Below are positions 33,531 to 41,887 of a stretch of 59,175 nt of DNA, piece by piece. This stretch comes from Rhizobium sp. BK376 (GTDB lineage Bacteria; Pseudomonadota; Alphaproteobacteria; Rhizobiales; Rhizobiaceae). How positions within the stretch are numbered: the first letter of the stretch is position 1; every line of letters begins with the position of its first letter. Both the position numbers and the translations under genes were made by a program. The notes beneath the pieces are model-generated. The model had not been told where the DNA came from. It made no database searches and saw nothing but the letters and a program-made list of their open reading frames with translations. The stretch is taken from contig NZ_SLZG01000027.1 in NCBI RefSeq assembly GCF_004341625.1, positions 1 to 59,175 of the forward strand, written 5' to 3'.

Positions 33531-33782
33531 ATGAGCCGATTGACGATTGATATAACGGACCAGCAACATCAAAGCCTAAAGGCACTCGCTGCTTTGCAGG
33601 GCAAGACAATCAAGCAGTATGCACTTGAGCGCCTCTTTCCCGGTGACGCTGATGGAGAACGAGCTTGGGAGGAGTTGAAGACGTTGATGAACACGCGCAT
33701 CAATGACGGGCTCGCCGGAAAACTGTCGACCAAAACCGTAGGTGAGATCCTTGATGAGGAGATTGCCGAGGACCGTGCTTGA
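33531..33782 (+). CDS. ribbon-helix-helix antitoxin
   Basis: An 83-residue antitoxin. The N-terminus RLTIDITDQQHQSLKALAAL followed by GKTIKQYALERLF is a ribbon-helix-helix DNA-binding fold (ParD/StbD-like), and the acidic C-terminus (VGEILDEEIAEDRA) would wrap the toxin. It is encoded directly upstream of the ParE-type toxin, with the toxin start overlapping its stop (TTGA). A near-perfect palindrome upstream is its probable operator. ATG at 33531. Confidence 0.88.
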   Translation: MSRLTIDITDQQHQSLKALAALQGKTIKQYALERLFPGDADGERAWEELKTLMNTRINDGLAGKLSTKTVGEILDEEIAEDRA

Positions 33783-34090
33783 CGGCCTACATTCTTACCG
33801 CAGAGGCGGAATCGGATCTGCGTTCGGTAATCCGCTACACACGTGCTCAATGGAGTGCCGCCCAGGTACGCCGCTACGTCTCAGCTTTGGAGCGAGGTAT
33901 CGCAAACCTTGCCGAGGGCAAATGTCCTTTCAAGGATATGAGCGAGCTTCACCCTTCGTTACGGATGGCGAGATGCGAACATCACTTCGTCTTTTGCCTG
34001 TTTCGAAAGGTTTCGCCCGCCTTGATCGTGGCGATTTTTCATGAACGAATGGATCTTATGAAGCGTTTGGCCGGTCGTCTAGACGAATGA
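33779..34090 (+). CDS. RelE/ParE superfamily toxin
   Basis: A 103-residue toxin of the ParE/RelE fold. YILTAEAESDLRSVIRYTRAQ is the usual N-terminal strand-helix of ParE proteins, and the C-terminal MARCEHHFVFCLFRKV with LIVAIFHERMDLMKRL is the family end (strand pair plus His/Arg). ParE members poison DNA gyrase and RelE members cleave mRNA on the ribosome; this sequence looks closer to ParE. A TTG start at 33779 overlaps the antitoxin stop, giving coupled translation. Confidence 0.88.
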   Translation: MTAYILTAEAESDLRSVIRYTRAQWSAAQVRRYVSALERGIANLAEGKCPFKDMSELHPSLRMARCEHHFVFCLFRKVSPALIVAIFHERMDLMKRLAGRLDE

Positions 34091-34431
34091 TTTTCGCACG
34101 AAGGCGAGATCGCTTGGGCGCAAGGTCAATAAAGCATTGTTATCATGTGGTTAAAAGGGATCGCCAGTTCAAATACCTCCAGGGCTAAACCCTTTCGGAT
34201 GGGCCTGACATTCCGATTCATCAGGAAAGCAGGTACCAGGCGCCGCGACCGGCACCGTGCAGGATGAGGTGCCCTTGATCCACGAGTCCCTTGGGATGAT
34301 CCTTGATGGTGTGACGGCGTGCAATCGGTGATCCGGGCAGCCTCCGCGACCGTAAACGGCCCGTGCTCGCGCGCCACCTCGAGCAATGTGACGGATAACC
34401 CCGGTTAACCCTATTCGGTCTGTTTTCCAAA
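34091..34431. other. intergenic region with a degenerate winged-helix remnant
   Basis: No intact gene. Minus-strand fragments in shifted frames are listed as a pseudogene at 34221-34400. The rest (34091-34220) shows nothing recognisable. Confidence 0.45.
34221..34400 (-). pseudogene. frameshifted winged-helix fragment (Fic- or helicase-associated type)
   Basis: On the minus strand one frame reads LEVAREHGPFTVAEAARIT and, after a frameshift, another reads HTIKDHPKGLVDQGHLILHG and GRGAWYLLS before a stop. Joined, they make a helix-turn-helix plus wing as found at the C-terminus of Fic-family proteins and some regulators. The frameshift and missing upstream part mark it as a relic. Exact family uncertain. 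Confidence 0.4.
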
Positions 34432-34746
34432 TCAATGTCCCCCGAAATGAGGCCTGACGCGGAACTCCGCCTCGTTAACCGCTTGCAGGAAAGCGAGGCG
34501 TGCCTCCTCCGGCCGCGCGCGCCCTTTACAGGCTGCAAAACAAACTTCCAGAGCGTTTTCCATGGCCTCGCTCCCATCTAATGGCCAGTCGTCCAAGAGA
34601 CAGCTTGCAGCCTCGAGCGCGCTCGTAACGCTCAAGAGGTTTCTATGGCCGCCGAGTTCGATGACCACCGGCAGTCCCCATTCCGCAGGGATGCTCGATA
34701 CGCGATATTGGTTGTCCATCACGTTCAGCCTGATAAACGATTCCAT
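34432..34746 (-). CDS. DUF982 domain-containing protein
   Basis: A 104-residue protein matching the rhizobial DUF982 family: WGLPVVIELGGHRNLLSVTS, then EAASCLLDDWPLDGSEAMEN and ACKGRARPEEARLAFLQAV. These small proteins are abundant on rhizobial plasmids and have no known function. It appears monocistronic. A ribosome-binding site AAGGAGAA precedes the ATG at 34746. Confidence 0.88.
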   Translation of the reverse strand: MESFIRLNVMDNQYRVSSIPAEWGLPVVIELGGHRNLLSVTSALEAASCLLDDWPLDGSEAMENALEVCFAACKGRARPEEARLAFLQAVNEAEFRVRPHFGGH

Positions 34747-34909
34747 CTCACTATTCTCCTTGGCGTGCTCTGATCTACGAGACGCAGGCGGTGACAGTTT
34801 CAGCGATCACGGGAACTTGATCGTCGACGTAGTGTGCGCCACTAAAGAAGCAGGTGATTTTTCAAACAGACCAATCTGCGATGTATTCAAGGATGGATGA
34901 GACCCATCG

Positions 34910-35443
34910 TTATTGGGCGGGGAACTCGAGCTTGCGAACGTCGTAGCCGAGTTGGCTGACTTTGCGAACCATCGTCCTCAGCTTCGCTTTTGACGGGACA
35001 GCTCGTGCATAGATCCACAGCTTGGTCATGTTGGGATCGGCGCTGATAAACCATGACTTGTCTGGAGCCTCATACAGGACCCAGTAGTTGAAATTGATGA
35101 GCCACGCGTATTGGACGTGCATTTTCGCGTTGGTTTTCCCGAAATCGACGATCCGGCCCACACCATGTACGGTCTTCAAGCGCCCCTTTGGCGTTCCAAC
35201 CCGGCATCCGTCCTCGACCGTGATCTCGCCTGGCACCTTGCCGCGCTTATAGGTGGAATAGCCGGCAACGCAGCCATTCGTCAGCCACATCGGATGCCTG
35301 GCGATTTCCAACCACGTTCCGCGGTAATGGTGCTGTCCAACGGAGACGACCCTGGGCTCGGCAAGCGCACTCGTAGCCGCAAGGAGCGACGTGAGAAGAA
35401 GCACTCCAGTAGCGCCATAGTTGAAGATATTTCGCATATTCAT
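34910..35443 (-). CDS. exported lipocalin-like protein
   Basis: A 177-residue protein with a signal peptide (residues 1-28, GVLLLTSLLAATSALA) and a bacterial-lipocalin pattern. The GxW motif is in RGTWLEIARHP, a strand reads NGCVAGYSTYKRGKVPG, and YWVLYEAPDKSWFISADP is the family's second conserved region. Lipocalins carry lipids or hydrophobic molecules in the periplasm or outer membrane. There is no lipobox cysteine, so it is probably soluble periplasmic. It is the last gene of the DUF1295/methyltransferase operon, fitting a role in handling modified membrane lipids. Confidence 0.87.
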   Translation of the reverse strand: MNMRNIFNYGATGVLLLTSLLAATSALAEPRVVSVGQHHYRGTWLEIARHPMWLTNGCVAGYSTYKRGKVPGEITVEDGCRVGTPKGRLKTVHGVGRIVDFGKTNAKMHVQYAWLINFNYWVLYEAPDKSWFISADPNMTKLWIYARAVPSKAKLRTMVRKVSQLGYDVRKLEFPAQ

Positions 35444-35479
35444 GTACCTCGTTTTCTAAACCGTATCCTCGCGAAAACG

Positions 35480-36019
35480 CTACCCTTGCAGGGCCCATCG
35501 CCGGCCCTGACCGGCGAAGCGCAGCGCGATGAAGGTCGTCAGGCATGCCAAAGCAAAGCTGTTCAAGTTGAGAAGAACGCCAAGATCGTCGTTGCTCCAG
35601 ACATGCAGCGGCGTACCCAGATAGATCCGTGACAGCGCAAAGGTAGCGAAGACGATGATCGCGACGCCTCGTTGCCACCATTTCTCGTCCGGATGAAACG
35701 AGACGGCCGCCAGCATGATGCAAGCGGCAAAAAACAATTGCGTTCCCGAGCCTTGTCCGAACAGCTTGGTCTCAAACAGCGTATCGAACGCGCCGATGAG
35801 GGGCAGCATGATCCGGGCCGCAGGACCCGAACGCCTGGCGACATAGGGGATCGCCAGAAAGAAGGGCGCGGCTACTAATGTGCCAAGCGAAGCCATCACC
35901 CCATTGCCGACCAGATACCAGACGTACAGCGGATAGATCGGCTTGTTGACAAAGATCACCCAGGCGATCGTCACGCTCGCCCGGGTAAGCGGATCCGGCG
36001 TATCAGATGCGGCCGACAT
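35480..36019 (-). CDS. integral membrane protein, hypothetical
   Basis: A 179-residue protein with about five hydrophobic segments (for example SVTIAWVIFVNKPIYPLYVW, GNGVMASLGTLVAAPFFLAI, GVAIIVFATFALSRI, NLNSFALACLTTFIALRF). I do not recognise a named family. Its ATG at 36019 overlaps the stop of the upstream methyltransferase (ATGA), so the two are coupled, and the lipocalin gene follows 36 bases later. Context suggests a membrane component of the lipid-modification locus. An earlier in-frame start at 36127 lies inside the methyltransferase gene. Confidence 0.8.
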   Translation of the reverse strand: MSAASDTPDPLTRASVTIAWVIFVNKPIYPLYVWYLVGNGVMASLGTLVAAPFFLAIPYVARRSGPAARIMLPLIGAFDTLFETKLFGQGSGTQLFFAACIMLAAVSFHPDEKWWQRGVAIIVFATFALSRIYLGTPLHVWSNDDLGVLLNLNSFALACLTTFIALRFAGQGRRWALQG

Positions 36020-37047
36020 CAGGAAATCGGCGCCATCAGATAATGCCCTATACCCCAGACTTCCCCGCCGTCGTGCCCGAACAGGCCTGCCGTCGCCAGA
36101 AAGAACAAGCGCCACCGACGCTGCCAAAGTGTGGCATCCCTGCCGTAGACCTCGGCAAAAATCGGTCTGATCCGGTCGATCTCGCTATCGAAGTTCTCAA
36201 GCCAATCGAGTGCGGTACGGCGGTAGTGCGCGCCCGACCAGCGCCATTCCTGCTCGACCTGAAAAAGATCGGCGAAGCGATGCGGTAGGTCGTGGGCCGG
36301 CATGATGCCGCCGGTGAAGAAATGATGGGCAATCCAGTCGGCAGGATCATTATGATCGAAGCGATATGACCGGTTCTTGTGCGTGAAGACATGCAGGAAC
36401 AATCTGCCGTCCGGCTTCAACCAGCTTCGGACATGTTCGAGCAGTCCACGCCAGTTCGCCATGTGCTCGAACATTTCAACGGAGACGACGCGGTCGTAGC
36501 GCTCGCCGGTCGAGAAATCGTTCATATCGGCTGTCACAACCGACAGGTTCGTCAATCCGCGTGTGGTTGCAAGGTCGAGTATATATGCCCGCTGCGAGGC
36601 CGAGTTCGAGACCGAGGTGATGCGCGAATTCGGGAACTGCTGCGCCAGATAAAGGGAAAGCGACCCCCAGCCGCAGCCGAGTTCGAGAATATTCATGCCA
36701 TCTTCGATGGCCATGTGCTTGACCGCTTCTGCGAGCGCATGGATCTCGGCCTGATCGAGCGTGGTCGTTTCCGTTGGATAAAGGCAGCAGGAGTATTTGC
36801 GGCGGGCGCCGAGTGTCAGCGCAAAGAATGCGGCTGGCACCTCGTAATGTTGCCGGTTTGCCTCATTCGTGTGAGTGGCGATCGGAAACCGGGACATTGC
36901 GTCCACGAAAGCCGCCTCAGTTTCCATCGGGGTCGTCGCCAATCGATGTTTGCTGCGACCGCAAAGGAAGTCTATGCCGGCGAGTGTCATGGCGTCGGTC
37001 AGCGGCACGCGCTCTGCAGTGTTGATGGCGAATGCCAGCATGTTCAT
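36019..37047 (-). CDS. cyclopropane-fatty-acid-synthase-like SAM methyltransferase
   Basis: A 342-residue S-adenosylmethionine methyltransferase. The Cfa-type signature is YSCCLYP, the SAM site is NILELGCGWGSLSLYLA, and VSVEMFEHMANW followed by GRLFLHVFTHK keeps the Glu and His that in cyclopropane synthases help hold bicarbonate. The long N-terminal domain of E. coli Cfa is shortened. It would methylate unsaturated acyl chains of membrane phospholipids. It lies 3 bases from the DUF1295 gene upstream and overlaps the membrane-protein gene downstream; this DUF1295/Cfa-like pairing is common in alphaproteobacteria. Confidence 0.9.
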   Translation of the reverse strand: MNMLAFAINTAERVPLTDAMTLAGIDFLCGRSKHRLATTPMETEAAFVDAMSRFPIATHTNEANRQHYEVPAAFFALTLGARRKYSCCLYPTETTTLDQAEIHALAEAVKHMAIEDGMNILELGCGWGSLSLYLAQQFPNSRITSVSNSASQRAYILDLATTRGLTNLSVVTADMNDFSTGERYDRVVSVEMFEHMANWRGLLEHVRSWLKPDGRLFLHVFTHKNRSYRFDHNDPADWIAHHFFTGGIMPAHDLPHRFADLFQVEQEWRWSGAHYRRTALDWLENFDSEIDRIRPIFAEVYGRDATLWQRRWRLFFLATAGLFGHDGGEVWGIGHYLMAPIS

Positions 37048-37049
37048 GG

Positions 37050-37850
37050 CTACTGTCCTTGATGACGAGTTGATGATTTACGGGGTCCAGGGAAGAAGGC
37101 GTTGATGCGGCCCTGCAACGCGCGAAATTTTTCGCCGCGCGAACGCAGCATGTGTTCTTCGAGCGGCGGAAGACCGGAGACGTGAACGAGCAGCCAGTAC
37201 ATCATGGCCGGAGCGAGAAGCGATAACCAACTCCAGCCCGACGGGGAAATCGCCATGGCTGGCCAGCTGCACCAGAAAAGCCATTCGAAGAAATAATTGG
37301 GGTGGCGAGAATAACGCCAGAAGCCGATCTCGCAGATCTCGGTCTTTGCCTGTGGCGTTTTTCGGAAGCGGCCGAGCTGGGCGTCGGATATCGCTTCTCC
37401 AATCAAGCCTGTGATCGCAAAGAAAATCGCGACAAGGTCGATAACGCGGGGAAAATTCGCGACGCGCGTTGCGGCGAGATAGACAGCAAGCACGAGAATA
37501 AAGGCCGCCAATGCCTGGACCTGCAGCAACAGAAGAAGCCGCCAGGCGGCATCTTTCCCCCATCCTTCCATCAGTCTCGCATAGCGTGGATCCTCTCCCC
37601 TGCCTCTGGTGCGTACGCCGATGTGGCCGCCGAGCCGAAGCGCCCAGGCCGCGACGAGGATTCCGATGGCAACGCGGCGATCGGGCGTACCGCTGGCGAA
37701 AAGCACCGACAGAATTCCTCCAGACCCGACCGCGAAGGACCAGATGGTGTCGATCCATCCGCTCGCGCCCGACACGCGCTGCACGCCCCAGGCGCCAACC
37801 ATGGCCACTGATAGCCACGCCGCAATGATGATGAGAAAAGGCAGGTCCAT
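37050..37850 (-). CDS. DUF1295 (steroid 5-alpha-reductase-like) membrane protein
   Basis: A 266-residue membrane protein with about six hydrophobic segments. The C-terminal FWRYSRHPNYFFEWLFWCSW is the NAD(P)H-binding signature of the 5-alpha-reductase/isoprenylcysteine methyltransferase fold, and LGGHIGVRTRGRGEDPRYA is typical of DUF1295. It probably reduces or modifies a lipid double bond, though no DUF1295 member of this kind has a proven reaction that I can name with confidence. It is the first gene of the minus-strand lipid operon, divergent from the FAD-dependent gene. Confidence 0.9.
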   Translation of the reverse strand: MDLPFLIIIAAWLSVAMVGAWGVQRVSGASGWIDTIWSFAVGSGGILSVLFASGTPDRRVAIGILVAAWALRLGGHIGVRTRGRGEDPRYARLMEGWGKDAAWRLLLLLQVQALAAFILVLAVYLAATRVANFPRVIDLVAIFFAITGLIGEAISDAQLGRFRKTPQAKTEICEIGFWRYSRHPNYFFEWLFWCSWPAMAISPSGWSWLSLLAPAMMYWLLVHVSGLPPLEEHMLRSRGEKFRALQGRINAFFPGPRKSSTRHQGQ

Positions 37851-37918
37851 GCATCCGCTCTTGTTTGGGCATGCCTCCTGCGCGCCTCGACACCTCTACG
37901 ATGGAAGCTCCGAGGTAG

Positions 37919-37964
37919 TTTCAAGCTTTCCAATAAAAACTTGAAAAACGACCGCTCCTTGAAA
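37919..37964. promoter_or_regulatory. CTTGAAA elements between the divergent lipid operons
   Basis: Three copies of CTTGAAA occur: one on the minus strand (37925-37919) and two on the plus strand (37940-37946 and 37958-37964). CTTGAA is the -35 of alphaproteobacterial RpoH-type promoters. On the minus strand it is followed after about 16 bases by CATCGT, a plausible -10 toward the DUF1295 operon. An alternative reading is a regulator site formed by the TTTCAAG-N14-CTTGAAA inverted repeat. Confidence 0.4.
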
Positions 37965-38035
37965 CTAGTCGTCCCGCCCGCCCGTACATGCTCACGAGAA
38001 AGACAGCTTGTTGCCGTCACTAAGAGAGGTCGTGC

Positions 38036-39412
38036 ATGGCTTATCGAGATCGCAATGCAGGCGGCCGGCGCCTGAACATCGCCGTGATCGGCAGTGGCAT
38101 CTCCGGGCTTTCCGCTGCCTGGCTTTTGTCGAACCAACATGATGTGACGGTTTTTGAAGCGGCCGATCGACTGGGAGGACACAGCAACACGGTTGAATTC
38201 GAAAGCGCCGGCCGCTCGATCTCGGTCGACACAGGCTTCATTGTCTATAACGAGGTCACATATCCCAATCTCAGCGCGCTGTTTCGTGTGCTTGAGGTCC
38301 CGACATCTCCCTCGGACATGTCCTTTGCGGTCTCGCTGGATGACGGCGCCTTCGAATATTCCGGAGGCACGAGCCTCGGGCTGTTTGCGCAAAAATCCAA
38401 CCTCGTCAGTCGACGCTTCTGGTCAATGATGCGCGACATCTTGCGGTTCTACCGCCAGGCGCCGGGGGATCTACCTGGCATGGGCTCCCTCTCTCTCGAT
38501 GACTACCTGACACGCGGCGGCTATAGCCAGGCGTTCCGCGATGACCATCTCTACCCGATGGCGGCGGCGATCTGGTCGACGCCGGCGATACAGGTCGGCG
38601 CCTATCCCGCCGCCAATTTCATCAGGTTTTGCTGCAACCACGGTCTGCTTGAACTGTGGAATCGACCAATCTGGCGCACGGTGCGCGGCGGCAGCCGCGA
38701 ATATGTGGCGCGGATGACTGCCGGGTTCTCCGATCACATACGGCTATCGACGCCTATAAAGACGATCCGTCGTGCGGCCGACCATGTCGAGATCAATGAC
38801 GTGCATGACGGCCGGCATTTGTTCGACGATGTCGTCATCGCAACCCACGCGGATCAGGCGTTGCGAATGCTGGCCGATGCGAGCACCGAGGAAAGGCGTA
38901 TTCTCGGAGCTTTCCGCTACTGCCGAAATGAGGCGGTGCTCCACAGCGATATGGCGCTGATGCCGAAAAGAAGGGCCGCATGGTCGAGCTGGAACTACGT
39001 TGCCGACACACGTGACCTCGGACCGGTTCATCCATCGATCACCTATTGGATGAACCGGCTGCAGCCCTTGGGCGACGCGCCGCCGACCTTCGTCACGCTC
39101 AATCCTCAACGCGCACCTCGCCCTGAAACCGTTGTTCGACGCGAGGTCTACGAGCATCCCGTCTTTGACCTTGGTACCGATCGGGCACAACAGGAACTCT
39201 GGTCGCTTCAAGGCGTAAGCAATACCTGGTTCTGCGGCGCCCATTTTGGATCTGGCTTCCATGAAGACGGCATACAAGCCGGGCTGGCCGTAGCGGAGGA
39301 TCTCGGCGGAATGCGCAGGCCCTGGCAGGTGGCGCAGGAAAGCGCCCGCATTGTGCGCAAACCGGTGATCCGCAACCTCGGCATCCCCGGAGAACTCGAG
39401 ATCATGGCATGA
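38036..39412 (+). CDS. FAD-dependent oxidoreductase (amine-oxidase/desaturase type)
   Basis: A 458-residue flavoprotein. The FAD-binding Rossmann motif is VIGSGISGLSAAWLL (residues 19-33), followed by FEAADRLGGHSNTVE and VDTGFIVYNEVTYPNL, the pattern of the COG2907 proteins annotated near cyclopropane fatty acid genes. NTWFCGAHFGSGFHEDGIQA is the C-terminal FAD contact. Homologues in this gene context are thought to desaturate modified acyl chains; in Rhodobacter a related flavoprotein (UfaD) takes part in furan fatty acid synthesis as I recall. First gene of the plus-strand lipid operon, overlapping the DUF1365 gene by 4 bases. Confidence 0.9.
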   Translation: MAYRDRNAGGRRLNIAVIGSGISGLSAAWLLSNQHDVTVFEAADRLGGHSNTVEFESAGRSISVDTGFIVYNEVTYPNLSALFRVLEVPTSPSDMSFAVSLDDGAFEYSGGTSLGLFAQKSNLVSRRFWSMMRDILRFYRQAPGDLPGMGSLSLDDYLTRGGYSQAFRDDHLYPMAAAIWSTPAIQVGAYPAANFIRFCCNHGLLELWNRPIWRTVRGGSREYVARMTAGFSDHIRLSTPIKTIRRAADHVEINDVHDGRHLFDDVVIATHADQALRMLADASTEERRILGAFRYCRNEAVLHSDMALMPKRRAAWSSWNYVADTRDLGPVHPSITYWMNRLQPLGDAPPTFVTLNPQRAPRPETVVRREVYEHPVFDLGTDRAQQELWSLQGVSNTWFCGAHFGSGFHEDGIQAGLAVAEDLGGMRRPWQVAQESARIVRKPVIRNLGIPGELEIMA

Positions 39413-40224
39413 CGAAGCACCTTCACTCAGGCCTCTTCCCAGGGCATGTCACGCATGTTCGCCACCGGCCGAAACACCATCGTCTGGCCTATCGCATTTT
39501 TTCTCTTCTGCTCGATCTCGACGAACTTGGTGAGCTCGACCGGCGCCTTCGCCTCTTTTCGGTCGATCGCTTCAATCTTTTCTCGTTCCATCGAAGAGAT
39601 CGCGGTGATCGTTCGGGTCCAGACCTGCGCAGCCAGGTTGAGCGCTCAATGTTGGAATGCGGCCTTGAACCGGACGGCGGCCCGATACGCCTTGTCACCA
39701 TGCCGCGCGTTCTCGGCTTTGCCTTCAATCCGCTCAGCATTTTCTTTTGCTACGGTCAGAACGCCGGCGTCCGAGCCATCCTCTGGGAGGTCGACAACAC
39801 GTTCGGTGAACGGCACGCCTACATGATCCCGGTGGAGCACATGGATGGAGCCGAGATCGTCCAATGCTGCGACAAAGCGTTTTTCGTATCGCCTTTCATG
39901 GATATGGATCTGCATTACAAATTCCGGGTGCTTGCTCCGGCCGATACACTCTCCGTCCATATCGATACCTTCGATAGGGACGGTCTCGTTCTAACGGCCC
40001 GTCACCTCGCCAGACGGATCGCGCTGACCGACCAGGCATTGTTGCACGCCTTCCTCTCCATCCCGCTTCTTGCACTCAAGGTTGTCGCAGGCATCTATTG
40101 GGAGGCGCTGAAAATCAGGATGAAGGGGATCCGGCTGCGGACGCGCCCACGCCCACCAGAAGCGCCCGTCTCGGTTGTACCATCGTCCGCAACACCCCGC
40201 ACATCTCTCGAAAGAAATGGTTAG
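39409..40224 (+). CDS. DUF1365 domain-containing protein
   Basis: A 271-residue DUF1365 protein, usual length. The conserved pattern is clear: LFPGHVTHVRHRPKHHRLAY at the start, FAFNPLSIFFCY, VDNTFGERHAYMIP, KAFFVSPFMDMDLHYKFRV. DUF1365 genes almost always sit between the FAD-dependent protein and a Cfa-type methyltransferase, as here, so a role in the same lipid modification is expected although its reaction is unknown. It overlaps both neighbours (4 bases upstream, 8 bases downstream). Confidence 0.92.
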   Translation: MTKHLHSGLFPGHVTHVRHRPKHHRLAYRIFSLLLDLDELGELDRRLRLFSVDRFNLFSFHRRDRGDRSGPDLRSQVERSMLECGLEPDGGPIRLVTMPRVLGFAFNPLSIFFCYGQNAGVRAILWEVDNTFGERHAYMIPVEHMDGAEIVQCCDKAFFVSPFMDMDLHYKFRVLAPADTLSVHIDTFDRDGLVLTARHLARRIALTDQALLHAFLSIPLLALKVVAGIYWEALKIRMKGIRLRTRPRPPEAPVSVVPSSATPRTSLERNG

Positions 40225-41500
40225 TCGCATGAGCTCGCTTGACGAATTTTCCCGCGCCCCCCTCGATCTGTCGAAGGCTTCTGATCGGCTCGGCTGGGCT
40301 GGAAAAGTCATCGATCGTCTATTCGGTGGTATTGGCTACGGTCGGTTGCGAATTGTGCTCCCGTCCGGTCAGATGATCGAAAAGCGTGGTCGGCAGCATG
40401 GTCCCGAAGCCGCGATTGATGTCCGGAGCTGGCGGATGTTGCGTCGTGTCATCGCTGCCGGTGACATCGGCTTTGCCGAAGGCTTCATCGAGGGTGACTG
40501 GACCACCTCCGATCTGACCGCAGTCATTCGCTTTGCCGCCACGAACAGTGAGGCGCTGGCGCCCGCGATAGAGGGCGGCTTACCGATGCGACTATTGAAC
40601 CGCGCCAAGCATCTTCTGAACGCCAATACGAAACGTGGCAGCCGACGCAACATCGAAGCACATTACGATCTCGGCAATGCCTTCTATAAGGAATGGCTCG
40701 ATCCATCGATGCTCTATTCCTCCGCAATTTTCGATCAGACGACGCCGACACTCGAGGCAGCCCAGCGCAAGAAGCTCGAAACAATCGCAGAAAAACTCCA
40801 GCTGTCTGGCGGAGAAAGCGTGCTGGAAATTGGCTGCGGTTGGGGTGCCCTGGCGCTTCACCTTGCCGAGAAATGGGATGCGATCGTGACGGGAATCACC
40901 CTGTCACCCGCCCAGCTCGACTGGGCACGGCATGCCATCGAGGCTTCCGAGGTGTCAGGGCAGATCGATCTGGACCTTCGGGATTATCGCGACCTGCACG
41001 GGCAATTCGATCGCATCGTTTCGATCGAAATGTTCGAGGCAGTGGGTGAGGCCTATTGGCCAGGTTACTTTGAGACGCTGAAACGCTGCTTGAAGCCCGG
41101 CGGCCGAGCCGTTCTCCAGATCATCTCTATCGAAGAAAAGCGCTTTGCAACCTATCGCAGCACCACCGATTTTATTCAGAAGTACATCTTCCCGGGAGGT
41201 TTCTTGCCGTCCGATGCCGCACTTTCGGCATCCGCCGCGGCGGTTGGGCTCAGGATCACCGCAACCGAGCATTTCGGACGATCCTATGCCCGGACATTAG
41301 CAGAATGGAGGACGCGCTTTCAGGCAAATTGGCCCGCTATTGGTGCGCTTGGTTTCGACGAGCGGTTCAGGCGTCTGTGGCACTACTACTTCTGCTATTG
41401 CGAGGCCGGCTTCGAGGAGGGGACCATCAATGTCGGGCTCTACACGCTCGAGCATGATGACCAATGTGGGCAGGTAAACAGGGAGACATGGCATGAATAG
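40217..41500 (+). CDS. cyclopropane-fatty-acyl-phospholipid synthase family methyltransferase
   Basis: A 427-residue full-length Cfa-type enzyme. Motifs: IEAHYDLGNAFYKEWLDPSM, YSSAIF, VLEIGCGWGALALHLAE (SAM site), VSIEMFEAVGEAYW and QKYIFPGGFLPS. Compared with E. coli Cfa the bicarbonate-binding Cys is Ser (YSSAIF) and the His (normally in a LHTI-like strand) is Gln (LQIISIE), whereas the Glu and Tyr appear kept. This may signal methylation without ring closure. Start at ATG 40217 (another at 40229) overlapping DUF1365. It acts on acyl chains of membrane phospholipids. Confidence 0.92.
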   Translation: MVSRMSSLDEFSRAPLDLSKASDRLGWAGKVIDRLFGGIGYGRLRIVLPSGQMIEKRGRQHGPEAAIDVRSWRMLRRVIAAGDIGFAEGFIEGDWTTSDLTAVIRFAATNSEALAPAIEGGLPMRLLNRAKHLLNANTKRGSRRNIEAHYDLGNAFYKEWLDPSMLYSSAIFDQTTPTLEAAQRKKLETIAEKLQLSGGESVLEIGCGWGALALHLAEKWDAIVTGITLSPAQLDWARHAIEASEVSGQIDLDLRDYRDLHGQFDRIVSIEMFEAVGEAYWPGYFETLKRCLKPGGRAVLQIISIEEKRFATYRSTTDFIQKYIFPGGFLPSDAALSASAAAVGLRITATEHFGRSYARTLAEWRTRFQANWPAIGALGFDERFRRLWHYYFCYCEAGFEEGTINVGLYTLEHDDQCGQVNRETWHE

Positions 41501-41867
41501 ATTGAGCATCTGTATGATCGCCGCCTTTACTCTTGGCATGGTGGGAACTGCCGCCGCCGCGGACATCGACGGGCAATGGGCGCGTGGCGACGGAAACGCG
41601 AAAGTCAGGATCGGCCCTTGTGGTTCGGATATCTGCGCCATCAACACCTGGATCAAGCCGGGAACGCCGAGCGAAAAGGAGGGTGACAAGCTCGTCATGT
41701 CCATCAAGCCGGCTTCGAAAGGAACTTATGCAGGGACAGCCTTCGATCCCCAGCGCGACTTGACCTATAAGCTCACAGTCACGGTCGATGGCGATCGGAT
41801 GACGACGAAGGGCTGTGTGGTTGTCGGTCTGCTGTGCAAGGGCGTCGAATGGATGCGCATCAATTGA
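41493..41867 (+). CDS. secreted DUF2147-like protein
   Basis: A 124-residue exported protein. Residues 1-22 are a signal peptide (SICMIAAFTLGMVGTAAAAD). The mature part reads IDGQWARGDGNAKVRIGPCG and DLTYKLTVTVDGDRMTTKGC, ending CKGVEWMRI, a short DUF2147-type beta-barrel pattern with two to four cysteines. Function unknown; the family resembles small lipid-binding barrels. It overlaps the Cfa gene stop by 8 bases, so it belongs to the same operon. Confidence 0.85.
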   Translation: MNRLSICMIAAFTLGMVGTAAAADIDGQWARGDGNAKVRIGPCGSDICAINTWIKPGTPSEKEGDKLVMSIKPASKGTYAGTAFDPQRDLTYKLTVTVDGDRMTTKGCVVVGLLCKGVEWMRIN

Positions 41868-41887
41868 CGCCGCGATACGAGGTATCC

